Of a stretch of DNA of 13,516 nucleotides, positions 1 to 8,404 are shown piece by piece. The stretch covers positions 1 through 13,516 of the forward strand of contig DAOVRJ010000039.1 of NCBI GenBank assembly GCA_030628225.1, read 5' to 3'. The notes below the pieces were generated by a model. It saw nothing but the letters and a program-made list of their open reading frames with translations, did not search any database and was not told the DNA's origin. Source of the DNA: Candidatus Zixiibacteriota bacterium (GTDB lineage Bacteria > SM23-81). How positions within the stretch are numbered: position 1 is the stretch's first letter; every line of letters begins with the position of its first letter. A program made the position numbers and the translations under genes.

Positions 1-945
1 CAGTCGGTGCTGGCCACCATCTATGAGGTCCAGTTCACCACCGATCCAGGGGCCGACAGCACCTATCCCTCTCCCATGGACAGCATACTGGTGACGGTCA
101 CCGGCGTGGTCACAGAGGACCACTCCCACTCCAGCAGCCATTTTCATATCCAGGACGACACGGACCCCCAGGGCACCGGAGGAGCCTGGAACGGCATCTA
201 CGTTTACGACGGCGGAGACTATAGCCCGGCCATGGGGGACAAGGTCCAGATAACCGGGGAAATCCAGGAGTACTATGGCAAAACGGAGATCGGCAACCTG
301 GCCGCATACACCCTGATCAGCTCCGGCAATAACCTGCCCGGCCCGGTGGAGCTCCAGACCGGGGACATCCAGTTCGATTCCAATGTGAGCGAGCCATACG
401 AGGGTGTCTACATCATCCTCCGGGACGTCACCGTCTCCGATCCGGCACCGGATGGCTTTGGCAACTGGCACGTCAGCAACGGATCCGGCACGGCGCAGGT
501 GGACGCCAGCGGCGACTACAGCTACGAGCCGCAGCTAAACGACCACATCGAGTATATACAGGGCGTCATCGACTACAGCTACGATCAATACGAGATCGAG
601 ATCGGCAACGACGATGACATCGGCCCGGTGACCACCGACGTTGAGCAAACGCTTGGTGAGATACCGGTGGACTATGCCCTCTCCCAGAACTATCCCAATC
701 CCTTTAATCCCATCACCCGGTTCACGTACACCGTGCCCCAGCAAAGCCCGGTGAAGATCGAGATCTTCAACATCATGGGCCAGAGGGTGCGGGTTCTGGT
801 GGACGAGAAGGTGGCGGCCGGCAGTCATGTGGTCACCTGGAATGGCCAAAGCGACGCCCGGATGGAAACGGCCAGCGGAATCTACTTCTGCCGGTTTCAA
901 GCAGGCGACTTCTGCCAGATCCGTAAGCTGGTGCTCTTGAAGTAG
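1..945 (+). CDS. Secreted OB-fold protein with T9SS C-terminal sorting domain (5' end missing)
   Basis: The frame is open from the first base, so this is the C-terminal 314 residues of a longer protein; the GTG at 7 is probably internal. Residues about 6-105 and 115-205 look like two successive OB-fold-type beta domains (patterns such as VTVTGVVTED, GDKVQITGEI, then YIILRDVTVSD, DHIEYIQGVI), of the kind that accompanies secreted nucleases and peptidases. Residues about 223-314 are a classic type A T9SS sorting domain, with NYPNPFNP, a central IEIFNIMGQRVR strand, VTWNG, SGIYF and the terminal KLVLLK. Known for the family: this domain directs export across the outer membrane and is usually cleaved. 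Any catalytic domain must lie upstream of the window, so the function is unknown. The next gene starts 6 bases after the stop, suggesting co-transcription. The fold assignment is inference; the sorting domain is clear. Confidence 0.88.
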   Translation, partial: QSVLATIYEVQFTTDPGADSTYPSPMDSILVTVTGVVTEDHSHSSSHFHIQDDTDPQGTGGAWNGIYVYDGGDYSPAMGDKVQITGEIQEYYGKTEIGNLAAYTLISSGNNLPGPVELQTGDIQFDSNVSEPYEGVYIILRDVTVSDPAPDGFGNWHVSNGSGTAQVDASGDYSYEPQLNDHIEYIQGVIDYSYDQYEIEIGNDDDIGPVTTDVEQTLGEIPVDYALSQNYPNPFNPITRFTYTVPQQSPVKIEIFNIMGQRVRVLVDEKVAAGSHVVTWNGQSDARMETASGIYFCRFQAGDFCQIRKLVLLK

Positions 946-951
946 GAATTG

Positions 952-3135
952 ATGCGCTATTTGAAATTTGCTGCAGGCCATTTGATCCCGGAAGCTCTGG
1001 GGCTGCTTCTGCTCATCGCTCTGTTTATCCCCGGCCCGGCCAGAGGAGAACTCTCCTATGTGAGCAGCACTCTCTGGTCCGATGTGCGGGCGGTGACCGT
1101 TCGAGAAGATACGCTCTTCTGCATCTTCTCCAACGGACTGGTCCTTCTGGAGCTCATCCCCGGAGAGTACCCGGCGCTTATCGGTCAGCTGTACCTGGAA
1201 GGAAACGGGCACGATCTGTGCCTGGAGGGTGAGTACATCTACGTGGCCGATGGCCAGGGCGGGCTTCAGATCGCCCGGCTGGGCGAGTCCAGGGGTCCCG
1301 TATGGGTGGGACAATATGATGTTCCGGGAATGGTATACGGCGTTGCCGTCCGGGAGAGCCTGGCCTATTTGGCCGCCGGGGAGAGTGGCTTGATCATCGT
1401 GGACGTCCGGGATCCATCTCATCCCCAGCTGGTGAGCTCATACGCCACAACAGAGCCCGCCCAGATGGTTCTGGTGCGGGACTCTCTGGCCTTTGTGGCC
1501 ACGGGATATGGCGGGGTGGAAATCGTGAAGGTGACTGACCCCCACCTGCCAATCCCGCTGGGCAGCTACAGTTTTCCGGGAAGGGTTTTCGTCCAGGACC
1601 TCGACCTCCATGATTCTCTCCTATACATGGCCGCCAGCACCTACGGTCTGCGAATCCTGGAGGTCTCAAACCCTGCGGCACCATGGGAGAGAGGCAGCTA
1701 CGACAGCCCGGGAGACGCCGAGGGGATCGCGGTCAGGGGAACGCTAGCCTATTTGGCCAACGGCTTCGGGGGCTTTGAGATCATCGATGTGGCCAATCCG
1801 GAGGAGCCGGAGTTTCTCGGCTCATACGATACTCCGGATTGGGCCTACGACATCTGGGTTGGAGATTCCTCGGCTTACTTGGCCGACGGGTTCGGAGGAC
1901 TAAAGATCTTCCATGTGGCCGACTCGACTCACCCTCAGTTGGCGAACGTTTACCGGACCACGGATCAAGTCCACGGCGTCCAGGTACGAGGGGCTTATGC
2001 CTATGTGGCCAGCGGTGACAAAGGACTTCAGGTCGTGGACGTGAGCGAGCCAACCATCCCAACCCTGGTGGGAGAGCTCGACACAGAGGGTTTCGCCATG
2101 TCCTTATGGGTGGAGAACCATTACGTCTATTTGGTTAGTGAGACGGGAGGGTTGCAGATCTTCGACGTCCAAGATCCAACCGAACCGGATCTAGTGGGGT
2201 CACACCACACACCTCACTACAGCTGGGGGGTAGTGGTGAGGGACACCCTGGCCTATGTGGCCGACGGTAACAGCGGTCTGCAGATCATCAATGTGGCCGA
2301 TCCCGGCAACCCCCAGTATGTGGGTTCCTACAACACTCCGGGCTTCGCCGCCAACATAGCTCTGGATAGCTCTTACGCCTACGTGGCCGACAAGGATGGC
2401 GGACTCCATATCCTCGGGGTTGGTGACCCCTTTTCTCCCGGGTTCGTGAGCTCGTACCAGGATTTGGTGTCAGCCTGGGACGTGGAAATCAGCTGGCCCT
2501 ATGCATACGTGGCCAACCAACGGGCCGGCCTGTTGATCCTGAACATCTCCGATCCCGCCGATCCCCAGTTTGTGGCCTCACTTGACACGCCGGGATTGGC
2601 TAAAAACGTCTTTCTGGAAGACCATTATGCCTTCGTGGCCGATGGGGACTCCGGGGTGGTCGTCGTGGACGTTCAGAACCCTGCTCAGCCAATAGCCGCC
2701 AGCGCATATTATACACCTTCGCACGCCTTCGCTCTGAATGTTTCCGATGGGATGATGTATGTGGCCGATAGGGCCTCATTATTGATTCTGAGCTTTCAGC
2801 CCACGGTCGTGGAGGACCAAGGTCCGAAGACTCCGTTTCCCCAGGACTTCTATCTTTATCAGAATTGTCCCAATCCCTTCAACGACGTGACCAGCATCCT
2901 GTTTAGCGTCGACGGGCATGAGCAGGAAAGAGAGCTTCCCGTTTCCCTGAAAATCTACAACATTCGGGGACAATTGGTCAGAACCCTGCTGGAAACAAGA
3001 GTGGGGCCGGGAGTACATCAGGCCAGCTGGGATGGGAAAGATGCCCTGGGGCGGACGGCGGAAAGCGGAATTTACCTCTGCGTCCTTCAAGCTGGCTCGC
3101 GGCAAAACTGCAAAAAGGTAGTTTTATTGCGTTAG
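952..3135 (+). CDS. Secreted LVIVD-repeat beta-propeller protein with T9SS sorting domain
   Basis: The start is taken at ATG 952, with GTAGGA just upstream overlapping the previous stop; a TTG at 949 is also in frame. Product 727 aa. Residues 1-32 form a signal peptide ending near PARG|ELS. Residues about 48-617 are tandem units of about 42 aa with the pattern V-R-x-x-x-A-Y-V-A-x-G-x-x-G-L-x-I-(I/V)-D-V-x-(D/N)-P-x-x-P-x-x-V-G-S-Y-x-T-P, the LVIVD repeat of bacterial and archaeal surface proteins, predicted to form beta-propeller blades. I count 13 complete units (the first degenerate) plus a half unit at the end. The last 110 residues are a T9SS sorting domain (NCPNPFN, LKIYNIRGQLVR, ASWDGKD, SGIYLCVLQAG, KKVVLLR). 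No catalytic motif is visible, so a binding or scaffold role on the cell surface is inferred. The gene sits between another sorting-domain protein and a lipoprotein gene in the same tight run. Confidence 0.93.
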   Translation: MRYLKFAAGHLIPEALGLLLLIALFIPGPARGELSYVSSTLWSDVRAVTVREDTLFCIFSNGLVLLELIPGEYPALIGQLYLEGNGHDLCLEGEYIYVADGQGGLQIARLGESRGPVWVGQYDVPGMVYGVAVRESLAYLAAGESGLIIVDVRDPSHPQLVSSYATTEPAQMVLVRDSLAFVATGYGGVEIVKVTDPHLPIPLGSYSFPGRVFVQDLDLHDSLLYMAASTYGLRILEVSNPAAPWERGSYDSPGDAEGIAVRGTLAYLANGFGGFEIIDVANPEEPEFLGSYDTPDWAYDIWVGDSSAYLADGFGGLKIFHVADSTHPQLANVYRTTDQVHGVQVRGAYAYVASGDKGLQVVDVSEPTIPTLVGELDTEGFAMSLWVENHYVYLVSETGGLQIFDVQDPTEPDLVGSHHTPHYSWGVVVRDTLAYVADGNSGLQIINVADPGNPQYVGSYNTPGFAANIALDSSYAYVADKDGGLHILGVGDPFSPGFVSSYQDLVSAWDVEISWPYAYVANQRAGLLILNISDPADPQFVASLDTPGLAKNVFLEDHYAFVADGDSGVVVVDVQNPAQPIAASAYYTPSHAFALNVSDGMMYVADRASLLILSFQPTVVEDQGPKTPFPQDFYLYQNCPNPFNDVTSILFSVDGHEQERELPVSLKIYNIRGQLVRTLLETRVGPGVHQASWDGKDALGRTAESGIYLCVLQAGSRQNCKKVVLLR
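1093..2802 (+). repeat. Coding tandem array of about 126-base LVIVD units
   Basis: The array encodes 13 complete units plus a final half unit. Unit length is 42 residues throughout, except an early unit of about 41 and one of 44. The DNA still shows the periodicity: versions of gcctatgtggccgac recur about every 126 bases (for example near 2251, 2377 and 2629). Individual units differ at many positions, so this is an old array rather than a fresh expansion. Confidence 0.85.
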
Positions 3136-3162
3136 ATGTAACCTGCCCTTCAACCTCCCTAT

Positions 3163-3169
3163 GGGAGAG
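3163..3169 (+). promoter_or_regulatory. Ribosome binding site selecting ATG 3176
   Basis: GGGAGAG lies 6-8 bases before ATG 3176 and downstream of the in-frame ATG at 3161. It therefore favours the shorter product, whose signal peptide starts MCRKIK with a basic n-region. Confidence 0.6.
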
Positions 3170-3175
3170 CACGAG

Positions 3176-4606
3176 ATGTGCCGAAAGATAAAAATCGCCG
3201 TTACCATCGCAGCGGGCTGGGCTCTTTTGGTCGGTTTGCTTATGGCCTGTTCCAAAGATATGCCCTCCCAACCTCACGGAAACCTGAGGCCCCAGACCCA
3301 TCTCTCCATCATCCTGTCCGAGGAAATGGAGACGCCGGACACCACCGTGAGCAGACAGGTGCTTCACTGGTGGGGCGACGATCCCGATGGCCAGGTGATG
3401 GGCTTTTACTGGGCCTGGGACGACACCAGCTGCGACACATGCTGGACCTGGACCGTGGCCAATAGCGACACCTTTCAGCTGAAAATTCTCAGCCAGTTCG
3501 ACTCGTTCACATTTTACGTCAAAGCGGTGGATAACACCGCCGTCTTCAACGCGTTTCCCTCAGACAGCACCCCGCCCGTTGATATCGCCGGAGCCGTCGA
3601 TCTCACGCCGGCCGTCATGACCTTCCCCATCGCCAACTCGGCACCGGAAATCAGGTTTCCCGCCGAGCTGATCCTGAACTACGCCAGGAACGACTATGTC
3701 TCCTTTCACATCGCCTCCTTCAACTGGGAGGGAAGCGATCCCGACGGAGATGACACCATCGTCAAATATATGTATGCCCTGGATGACACCTCTACCTGGC
3801 AGGAAATCGTCGGATCGCCACCACCCCCCTACATCACCCTGGAGAACATCCCCGCTGGCCAGCATCGCTTTTTCGTGAAAGCACAAGATGTGGCCGGAGC
3901 CACCAGCCCGACCATCGCCTACCCCGACTCGCAGGGCACCTGGACGGTGCAGGAGAAAAAAGGAGATGTTCTGTATATCGACAACAACAAGTGGGCCGAA
4001 TGGTTCAACGACGCCCGCAACTTTTACACCGGGGAGCTGGATCGCCTGTTCGGGCCTGATGGATATTCGATGTGGATCTTAGAAGAGAGCTACCAAATCC
4101 CCTTCTCCAAGCTGGACATCACCAGGACTCTGCAGCTGTTCGACAAGGTCATCTGGAACGCCGACCGGGACTCCTATCTGAAGAAGGCTTCCAGCAGCCT
4201 CTCCAGCTATATCCTGGATGGCCATGTGGTCATCATCACCACCGATCTGGGAGAGGGCGACTGGGATAACCCCCCCTTCACCTTCGCCCACATCGACAGC
4301 ATCACAAATGAGGTGGACGAGATCGATATTGGGGATGAGCTAGAACCTCTGCTGACCGGATATCCCCGGCTTAAAGCTCACCGCTATATCTCCCACACCA
4401 CCGAGGTGGGTTTCGGCTTTGTCCCCGACGAGGAGGCCGAGCCTCTGTACATCCTGCTTCACGAGCCCAATCCGGTGGTGGGATTGCGATATCCCGCCGG
4501 CGGCCCAGCTTCCCTGATCTTCCTGGATTTTCAGCTCCACTGGGCGAACGCGCTGGGGACGGCCGGTGATCTATTGGAATACATCCTCACCGTGGAGTTC
4601 GAGTAA
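3176..4606 (+). CDS. Lipoprotein with two Ig/FN3-like domains and an alpha/beta (GATase-like?) C-terminal half
   Basis: Product 476 aa from ATG 3176. A hydrophobic signal ends in the lipobox LMAC with Cys25, so the protein is probably an outer-membrane-anchored lipoprotein. Residues about 43-130 and 155-258 look like two beta-sandwich modules. Each has a W-x-G-x-DPDG core (DPDG near residues 69-72 and 188-191), then a WAWDDT or YALDDT strand and a (F/H)xFxVKAxD strand, as in FN3/Ig-like domains of FCB surface proteins. Residues about 263-476 look like an alternating alpha/beta domain: strand DVLYIDNN, a helix, FDKVIWNAD, helix plus DGHVVIITTD, and a late SLIFLDFQLHW strand. The layout resembles class I glutamine-amidotransferase-like or flavodoxin-like folds, but I see no GATase Cys-His-Glu triad, so a binding role is likelier than catalysis. 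It lies 31 bases before the TonB receptor, in the position a SusD-like partner often takes, but shows no SusD-like helical repeats. No specific family is recognised. Confidence 0.88.
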   Translation: MCRKIKIAVTIAAGWALLVGLLMACSKDMPSQPHGNLRPQTHLSIILSEEMETPDTTVSRQVLHWWGDDPDGQVMGFYWAWDDTSCDTCWTWTVANSDTFQLKILSQFDSFTFYVKAVDNTAVFNAFPSDSTPPVDIAGAVDLTPAVMTFPIANSAPEIRFPAELILNYARNDYVSFHIASFNWEGSDPDGDDTIVKYMYALDDTSTWQEIVGSPPPPYITLENIPAGQHRFFVKAQDVAGATSPTIAYPDSQGTWTVQEKKGDVLYIDNNKWAEWFNDARNFYTGELDRLFGPDGYSMWILEESYQIPFSKLDITRTLQLFDKVIWNADRDSYLKKASSSLSSYILDGHVVIITTDLGEGDWDNPPFTFAHIDSITNEVDEIDIGDELEPLLTGYPRLKAHRYISHTTEVGFGFVPDEEAEPLYILLHEPNPVVGLRYPAGGPASLIFLDFQLHWANALGTAGDLLEYILTVEFE

Positions 4607-4626
4607 TGATAACATCCATAACGCTT

Positions 4627-4632
4627 GGGGAG
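4627..4632 (+). promoter_or_regulatory. Ribosome binding site selecting ATG 4638
   Basis: GGGGAG with a 5-base spacer to ATG 4638 fixes the start of the receptor gene. The frame is open back to a GTG at 4566 inside the preceding gene, but that extension would put 24 non-signal residues in front of the signal peptide. Confidence 0.75.
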
Positions 4633-4637
4633 CGCGA

Positions 4638-7379
4638 ATGAACAGCTCCCTCACATCCGCTGATCCGAGCGCCATACGCCGATCTCTGCTGCTATTAGGT
4701 CTATGCCTGCTGACTTTTTGGGTTTCGGTTCGCCCCGCAGGGGCCAAGGAGACGGGCAGCGTGTCGGGCACGGTGATCGATGCCCAGACGAAAGAGCCGC
4801 TTCCCGGGGTAAACATCGTGGTCAAAGGAACCTATCTGGGCGCGGCCACCGATATGGGCGGCCGTTATTTTATCCCTCAGATACCTGCCGGAGACTTCGT
4901 CTTCCAGGTCTCCATGATCGGCTACACCATCCAGCAAAAAACGGGCATCAAGGTCCTGGCCGGCCAGACCAACATCGTCGACTTCACCCTGGAACCGACC
5001 ACCCTGGCCCTGGGACAGGAGATCACCGTCATCGGCGAAAAACCCCTCATGGAATTGGACATCACCTCCTCCTCCCGGAACATCTCCGCGGCTGAAATCC
5101 AGGCAGCCATGGTGGAGGACGTAAGCGAGGTGGTCGGTCAGCAGCTTGGTGTTGTGGATGAGGAGGGCGCCCTGCATATCCGCGGAGGGCGTTCCCACGA
5201 AAGCCTGTTCATGGTCGACGGGGTGGCCATCCGCGATCCCCTCTCGGGCAACGCCTATGGCCTCCACATCAGTGCCGACGCCGTGGCTGAGATCGAGGTG
5301 ATCACCGGGGGGTTCAACGCCGAATACGGCCAGGCCATGTCCGGGGTGGTGCAGATCAAGACCCGGGAGGGCGGCTCTCACTATCACGGCAGCGCCACCA
5401 TGAAGAGCGATCACATCCTGGGTCTGGACTACTACAATACCGATATCCTGGAATTAAACCTGCGCGGGCCGGAGCCCATCCTGTCCTGGCTCTTGCCCGG
5501 TGATGTGAGCTTCATGTTGAACGGATACAGCTACTTCTCCGACAGCTACTTACCCCATGCCAACCGTCTTTATTCCTCACAGTATGGCGGAACCCGTTTT
5601 TGCCCCCGGGAGGAAAACGACTGGTCCGGCCTGGCCAAGCTAACCTGGAAGATCAAGCCCACCCATAAGCTGTCCGCCTCCTACAACCGTTCTCTGAAGA
5701 TCAACCAGGGGTATTTCTCGGAGTACGGGGGATTCCCTTACCGCTACAGCAAACACCTGGATAACTTCAACACCTACACTCAGGAGGCCATCGGGCTCAG
5801 CGTGAACTGGTCCCACACCACCAGCCCCACCACCTTCTACGAGTTGATCCTCAGCCGCTTCTTCAGCCACCTCCATTACGATGTGGCCGGAAAACACTGG
5901 TCTGAATATATCATGACCGACGATCAGGAACCGGTGGTAACAGATACAAGCGGTCAGGTGCAAGTGGGTGATGGTTTTTACGATTGGGGAGATTCCCCTT
6001 ACTGGCACGACCACTACGTGGAGACTTACACCATCAAGGGAGATCTGACCAGCCAGATCTCTCAGCGACACCAGATCAAGGCCGGCCTGGAGTTGAGCAC
6101 TACCCAGATGCAGTTAGTGGACATCTACAAACCCTGGCTGGGCCAGACAAGTCTGGGCCTCAACCACGACCTCTACCACGTTTATCCCAACAGCGGGTCC
6201 TTTTACATCCAGGACAAAATCGTCTACGAGGGCATGATCGTTAACCTGGGCCTGAGATACGATTACTGGTTCCCGGGTGAGTTCGTGGAACAGGCCATCA
6301 ATGACCCGGAGACGGTGACCATCAGCGATGCCGCCCGGCAGAAATTCTATGATGAGACCTTCGAGATCTTCGGTCACCGGGGAAAGGGGCACCTGAGCCC
6401 CCGCCTGGGCATTTCCCACCCCATCTCCGACAACGACATGCTCTTTCTCTCCTACGGCCATTTTTCCCAGCTGCCCAAATATCAATACATCTACGCCAAA
6501 CTCAAGTCTCGCTCCATGAGCACCTATCAGCTCTTCGGCAACCCCAACCTTAACTCCACGGTCACCGTGGCCTACGAGATGGGCATCAAGCACAAGTTCA
6601 GCGAAAAGCAGATGATCAGCCTGACCGCCTTTTACAAAGATATTTTCGATTATCCTACCTCCTTGCAGGTTGAGGCGAATAATCCTCGCCTGGGAGATAT
6701 CTATTACCTGATGTACTTCAACATGGACTTCGCCCGCTCCCGGGGGGTGGAGATCGAGCTGAAGAGGCGACAGAGCCATTACCTCTCCGGAACGGCCAAT
6801 TTCTCTTACTCAATGGCCACCGGTAAAAGCTCCACCCCGGACGACGCCCTGCTGGTGGCCGCCGGGAGACTTCGGGAGAAGACCTTGAAGGAGGACTTCC
6901 TGAATTGGGATAAACCCATCCTCTTCTCCCTCAACATCACCTTTCGCATCGGGGAACACGAACACCCCCGCCTCTTCGGGCTCAAGCTGCCCGACAATTG
7001 GTCCGTCAACCTGCGCTATTCGGGACAGTCGGGAAAGCGATACCGTCCCGTGGAACGCAAACATGACGCCAACAACCAGCCCTATGACGATTACGGCGAG
7101 CGAAACGCCAACGTGGGCCAGCACTGGGCGTGGCTGGACTTGAAGATCGAGAAGGACCTCCACTGGAGATCCCTGTGGACCACATTCTTCCTGGAAGGAA
7201 AGAACGTGCTGGACAACAAAAACGCGCGCTACATCAACCCCCTCACCGGCAGGGCCTGGGAGCAGGGAGATCCCATCCCCATCAGCTGGGCCAACGATCC
7301 CAATGATCTGCCACCCTGGAACCCGGCGCGCTACAAAGAGCCCAGAAGCTGGCGAGCTGGCATGTCCGTCAGCTGGTAG
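4638..7379 (+). CDS. TonB-dependent outer-membrane receptor with carboxypeptidase-regulatory-like N-terminal domain
   Basis: Product 913 aa. The signal peptide has RR followed by a leucine-rich core and probable cleavage after AGA at residue 36. Residues about 40-120 are a CarboxypepD_reg-like beta domain (GSVSGTVIDAQTKEPLPGVN, GTYLGAATDMGGRYFIPQIPAG), typical of FCB receptors. A short TonB-box-like stretch, EITVIGE, follows near residue 128. The plug spans about 145-245, with HIRGGRSHES, LFMVDGVAIRD and the end motif GGFNAEYGQAMSGVVQIKTREG. The rest is a beta-barrel rich in alternating aromatic strands, ending in an aromatic residue (SVSW). The family imports ligands across the outer membrane using TonB-ExbBD energy; the substrate cannot be read from the sequence. 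The stop overlaps the ribosome binding site of the next gene (TAGGAG), implying translational coupling with the PorV-like barrel. The preceding lipoprotein gene is the obvious candidate partner. Confidence 0.95.
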   Translation: MNSSLTSADPSAIRRSLLLLGLCLLTFWVSVRPAGAKETGSVSGTVIDAQTKEPLPGVNIVVKGTYLGAATDMGGRYFIPQIPAGDFVFQVSMIGYTIQQKTGIKVLAGQTNIVDFTLEPTTLALGQEITVIGEKPLMELDITSSSRNISAAEIQAAMVEDVSEVVGQQLGVVDEEGALHIRGGRSHESLFMVDGVAIRDPLSGNAYGLHISADAVAEIEVITGGFNAEYGQAMSGVVQIKTREGGSHYHGSATMKSDHILGLDYYNTDILELNLRGPEPILSWLLPGDVSFMLNGYSYFSDSYLPHANRLYSSQYGGTRFCPREENDWSGLAKLTWKIKPTHKLSASYNRSLKINQGYFSEYGGFPYRYSKHLDNFNTYTQEAIGLSVNWSHTTSPTTFYELILSRFFSHLHYDVAGKHWSEYIMTDDQEPVVTDTSGQVQVGDGFYDWGDSPYWHDHYVETYTIKGDLTSQISQRHQIKAGLELSTTQMQLVDIYKPWLGQTSLGLNHDLYHVYPNSGSFYIQDKIVYEGMIVNLGLRYDYWFPGEFVEQAINDPETVTISDAARQKFYDETFEIFGHRGKGHLSPRLGISHPISDNDMLFLSYGHFSQLPKYQYIYAKLKSRSMSTYQLFGNPNLNSTVTVAYEMGIKHKFSEKQMISLTAFYKDIFDYPTSLQVEANNPRLGDIYYLMYFNMDFARSRGVEIELKRRQSHYLSGTANFSYSMATGKSSTPDDALLVAAGRLREKTLKEDFLNWDKPILFSLNITFRIGEHEHPRLFGLKLPDNWSVNLRYSGQSGKRYRPVERKHDANNQPYDDYGERNANVGQHWAWLDLKIEKDLHWRSLWTTFFLEGKNVLDNKNARYINPLTGRAWEQGDPIPISWANDPNDLPPWNPARYKEPRSWRAGMSVSW

Positions 7380-7388
7380 GAGCCGTCG

Positions 7389-8387
7389 ATGAAGAAGATC
7401 ACCGCCATCACCATCATGCTGTCTATCCTGTGGTGGGTTGATACTGCCCTCTGTTGGCAGCCCTTCGCCAATATGGGCGGCCAGCGAGCCGGTACCTCTT
7501 CGGCCCAGTTCCTGAAGATCGGCGTGGGGGCCAGAGCCGCCGCCCTGGGCGATGCATTCGTGGCCATTGCCGACGATGCCTCGGCCCTCTATTGGAATCC
7601 AGCCGGCCTGGGTTTTCTGCAGGGAACACATGTGCACTTTACTCATATCCAGTGGCCGGCGGAGATCGAATACGAGTTCATTGGTCTGACCAAGAAGGTG
7701 GCCCGGATCGGAATTATAGGACTCAGCTTCGCCTCCCTGCATATGGACGATATGGAGGTGACCACCGAGTTCCGGCCCCATGGCACTGGTGAGTACTTTT
7801 CTTATGGCGACTTCCTGGGGGCGGTGACATATGCCCGCCAATTGACGGACCGGTTTTCCTTCGGCATCAACCTCAAATACATCCAGGAAAATCTGGCCGA
7901 ACTGACCTCTCAGGGCTGGGTGGTAGATATGGGTACTTACTACCGAACCGGCTTCCGCAGCCTGCGCATCGCCGCTAACCTGGCCAACTTTGGTCCCAAT
8001 ATCCGGCCGGATGGCTCATATCTGGGAATCAATGAATATGGCCAGCCGGCCACCAGGCGCTATGAGGGCTTCGCACCTCCCACCGTATTTCGCCTGGGAA
8101 CGGCCATGGAGATCCTGGAAAGTGATGGGCAGAGGCTGACCCTCTGCCTGGCCATGAACCACCCCGTGGACAACGCCGAGAACGCCTCTTTGGGCTTAGA
8201 GTACCAGTTTTTGAAGGCCATATCCGCCCGCCTGGGATATAAGTTCAACTACGACGAGGAGAGGGTCACCGTGGGAGCTGGATGGCAGCTGCCCCTGTGG
8301 TCATCACAGATGAAAATCGATTATGCTTACACCGATTTCGGACTGCTGGATTGCGCCCACCGGATATCCTTCGACTTCTGGTTCTGA
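7389..8387 (+). CDS. PorV/PorQ-family outer-membrane beta-barrel protein
   Basis: Product 332 aa with signal peptide MKKITAITIM... through about residue 22. The family signature is at residues 39-75: SAQFLKIGVGARAAALGDAF, then a stretch reading VAIADDASALYWNPAGLG. This is the N-terminal hallmark of PorV/PorQ (UPF0164, FadL-like barrels). The rest consists of alternating barrel strands (IGIIGLSFASLHMDDM, FSFGINLKYIQENLAE, LRIAANLANFG, ISARLGYKFNYDEERVTVGAG) ending in the aromatic DFWF. AGGAG at 7378-7382, overlapping the receptor stop, gives a 6-base spacer to ATG 7389. In characterised T9SS, PorV binds the C-terminal sorting domain of cargo and delivers it to PorU. Many FCB genomes encode several paralogs, so this need not be the core PorV. 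Its place downstream of two sorting-domain proteins in the same run supports a link to their export or display; that link is inference. Confidence 0.92.
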   Translation: MKKITAITIMLSILWWVDTALCWQPFANMGGQRAGTSSAQFLKIGVGARAAALGDAFVAIADDASALYWNPAGLGFLQGTHVHFTHIQWPAEIEYEFIGLTKKVARIGIIGLSFASLHMDDMEVTTEFRPHGTGEYFSYGDFLGAVTYARQLTDRFSFGINLKYIQENLAELTSQGWVVDMGTYYRTGFRSLRIAANLANFGPNIRPDGSYLGINEYGQPATRRYEGFAPPTVFRLGTAMEILESDGQRLTLCLAMNHPVDNAENASLGLEYQFLKAISARLGYKFNYDEERVTVGAGWQLPLWSSQMKIDYAYTDFGLLDCAHRISFDFWF

Positions 8388-8389
8388 TG

Positions 8390-8394
8390 AGGAG
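8390..8394 (+). promoter_or_regulatory. Ribosome binding site selecting ATG 8405
   Basis: AGGAG with a 10-base spacer to ATG 8405 decides between two in-frame starts. ATG 8387, which overlaps the previous TGA, has no such site upstream and would add only MRRCDR. Confidence 0.55.
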
Positions 8395-8404
8395 ATGTGA
8401 CCGG

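Noticed and set aside
535-1422. 295-codon open frame on the - strand
   Set aside because: It is antisense to the sorting domain of the first gene and the start of the LVIVD gene, with no domain similarity I recognise; a shadow frame.
1093-2802. Tandem DNA repeats as a possible CRISPR-like or mobile array
   Set aside because: The periodicity is coding (42-residue LVIVD units), in frame and diverged, with no spacer-repeat structure.
4701-5414. 237-codon open frame on the - strand
   Set aside because: It is entirely antisense to the signal peptide, regulatory domain and plug of the TonB receptor; its residues mirror the complementary codons.
6810-7841. 343-codon open frame on the - strand spanning the receptor/PorV-like junction
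   Set aside because: It lies antisense to two well-supported genes, crosses their boundary and has no recognisable domain or start context; high-GC third positions explain the open frame.
8395-8400. Minimal start-stop element ATGTGA before the NHL lipoprotein gene
   Set aside because: The ATG directly abuts the AGGAG site, leaving no spacer, so initiation there is unlikely; probably chance.
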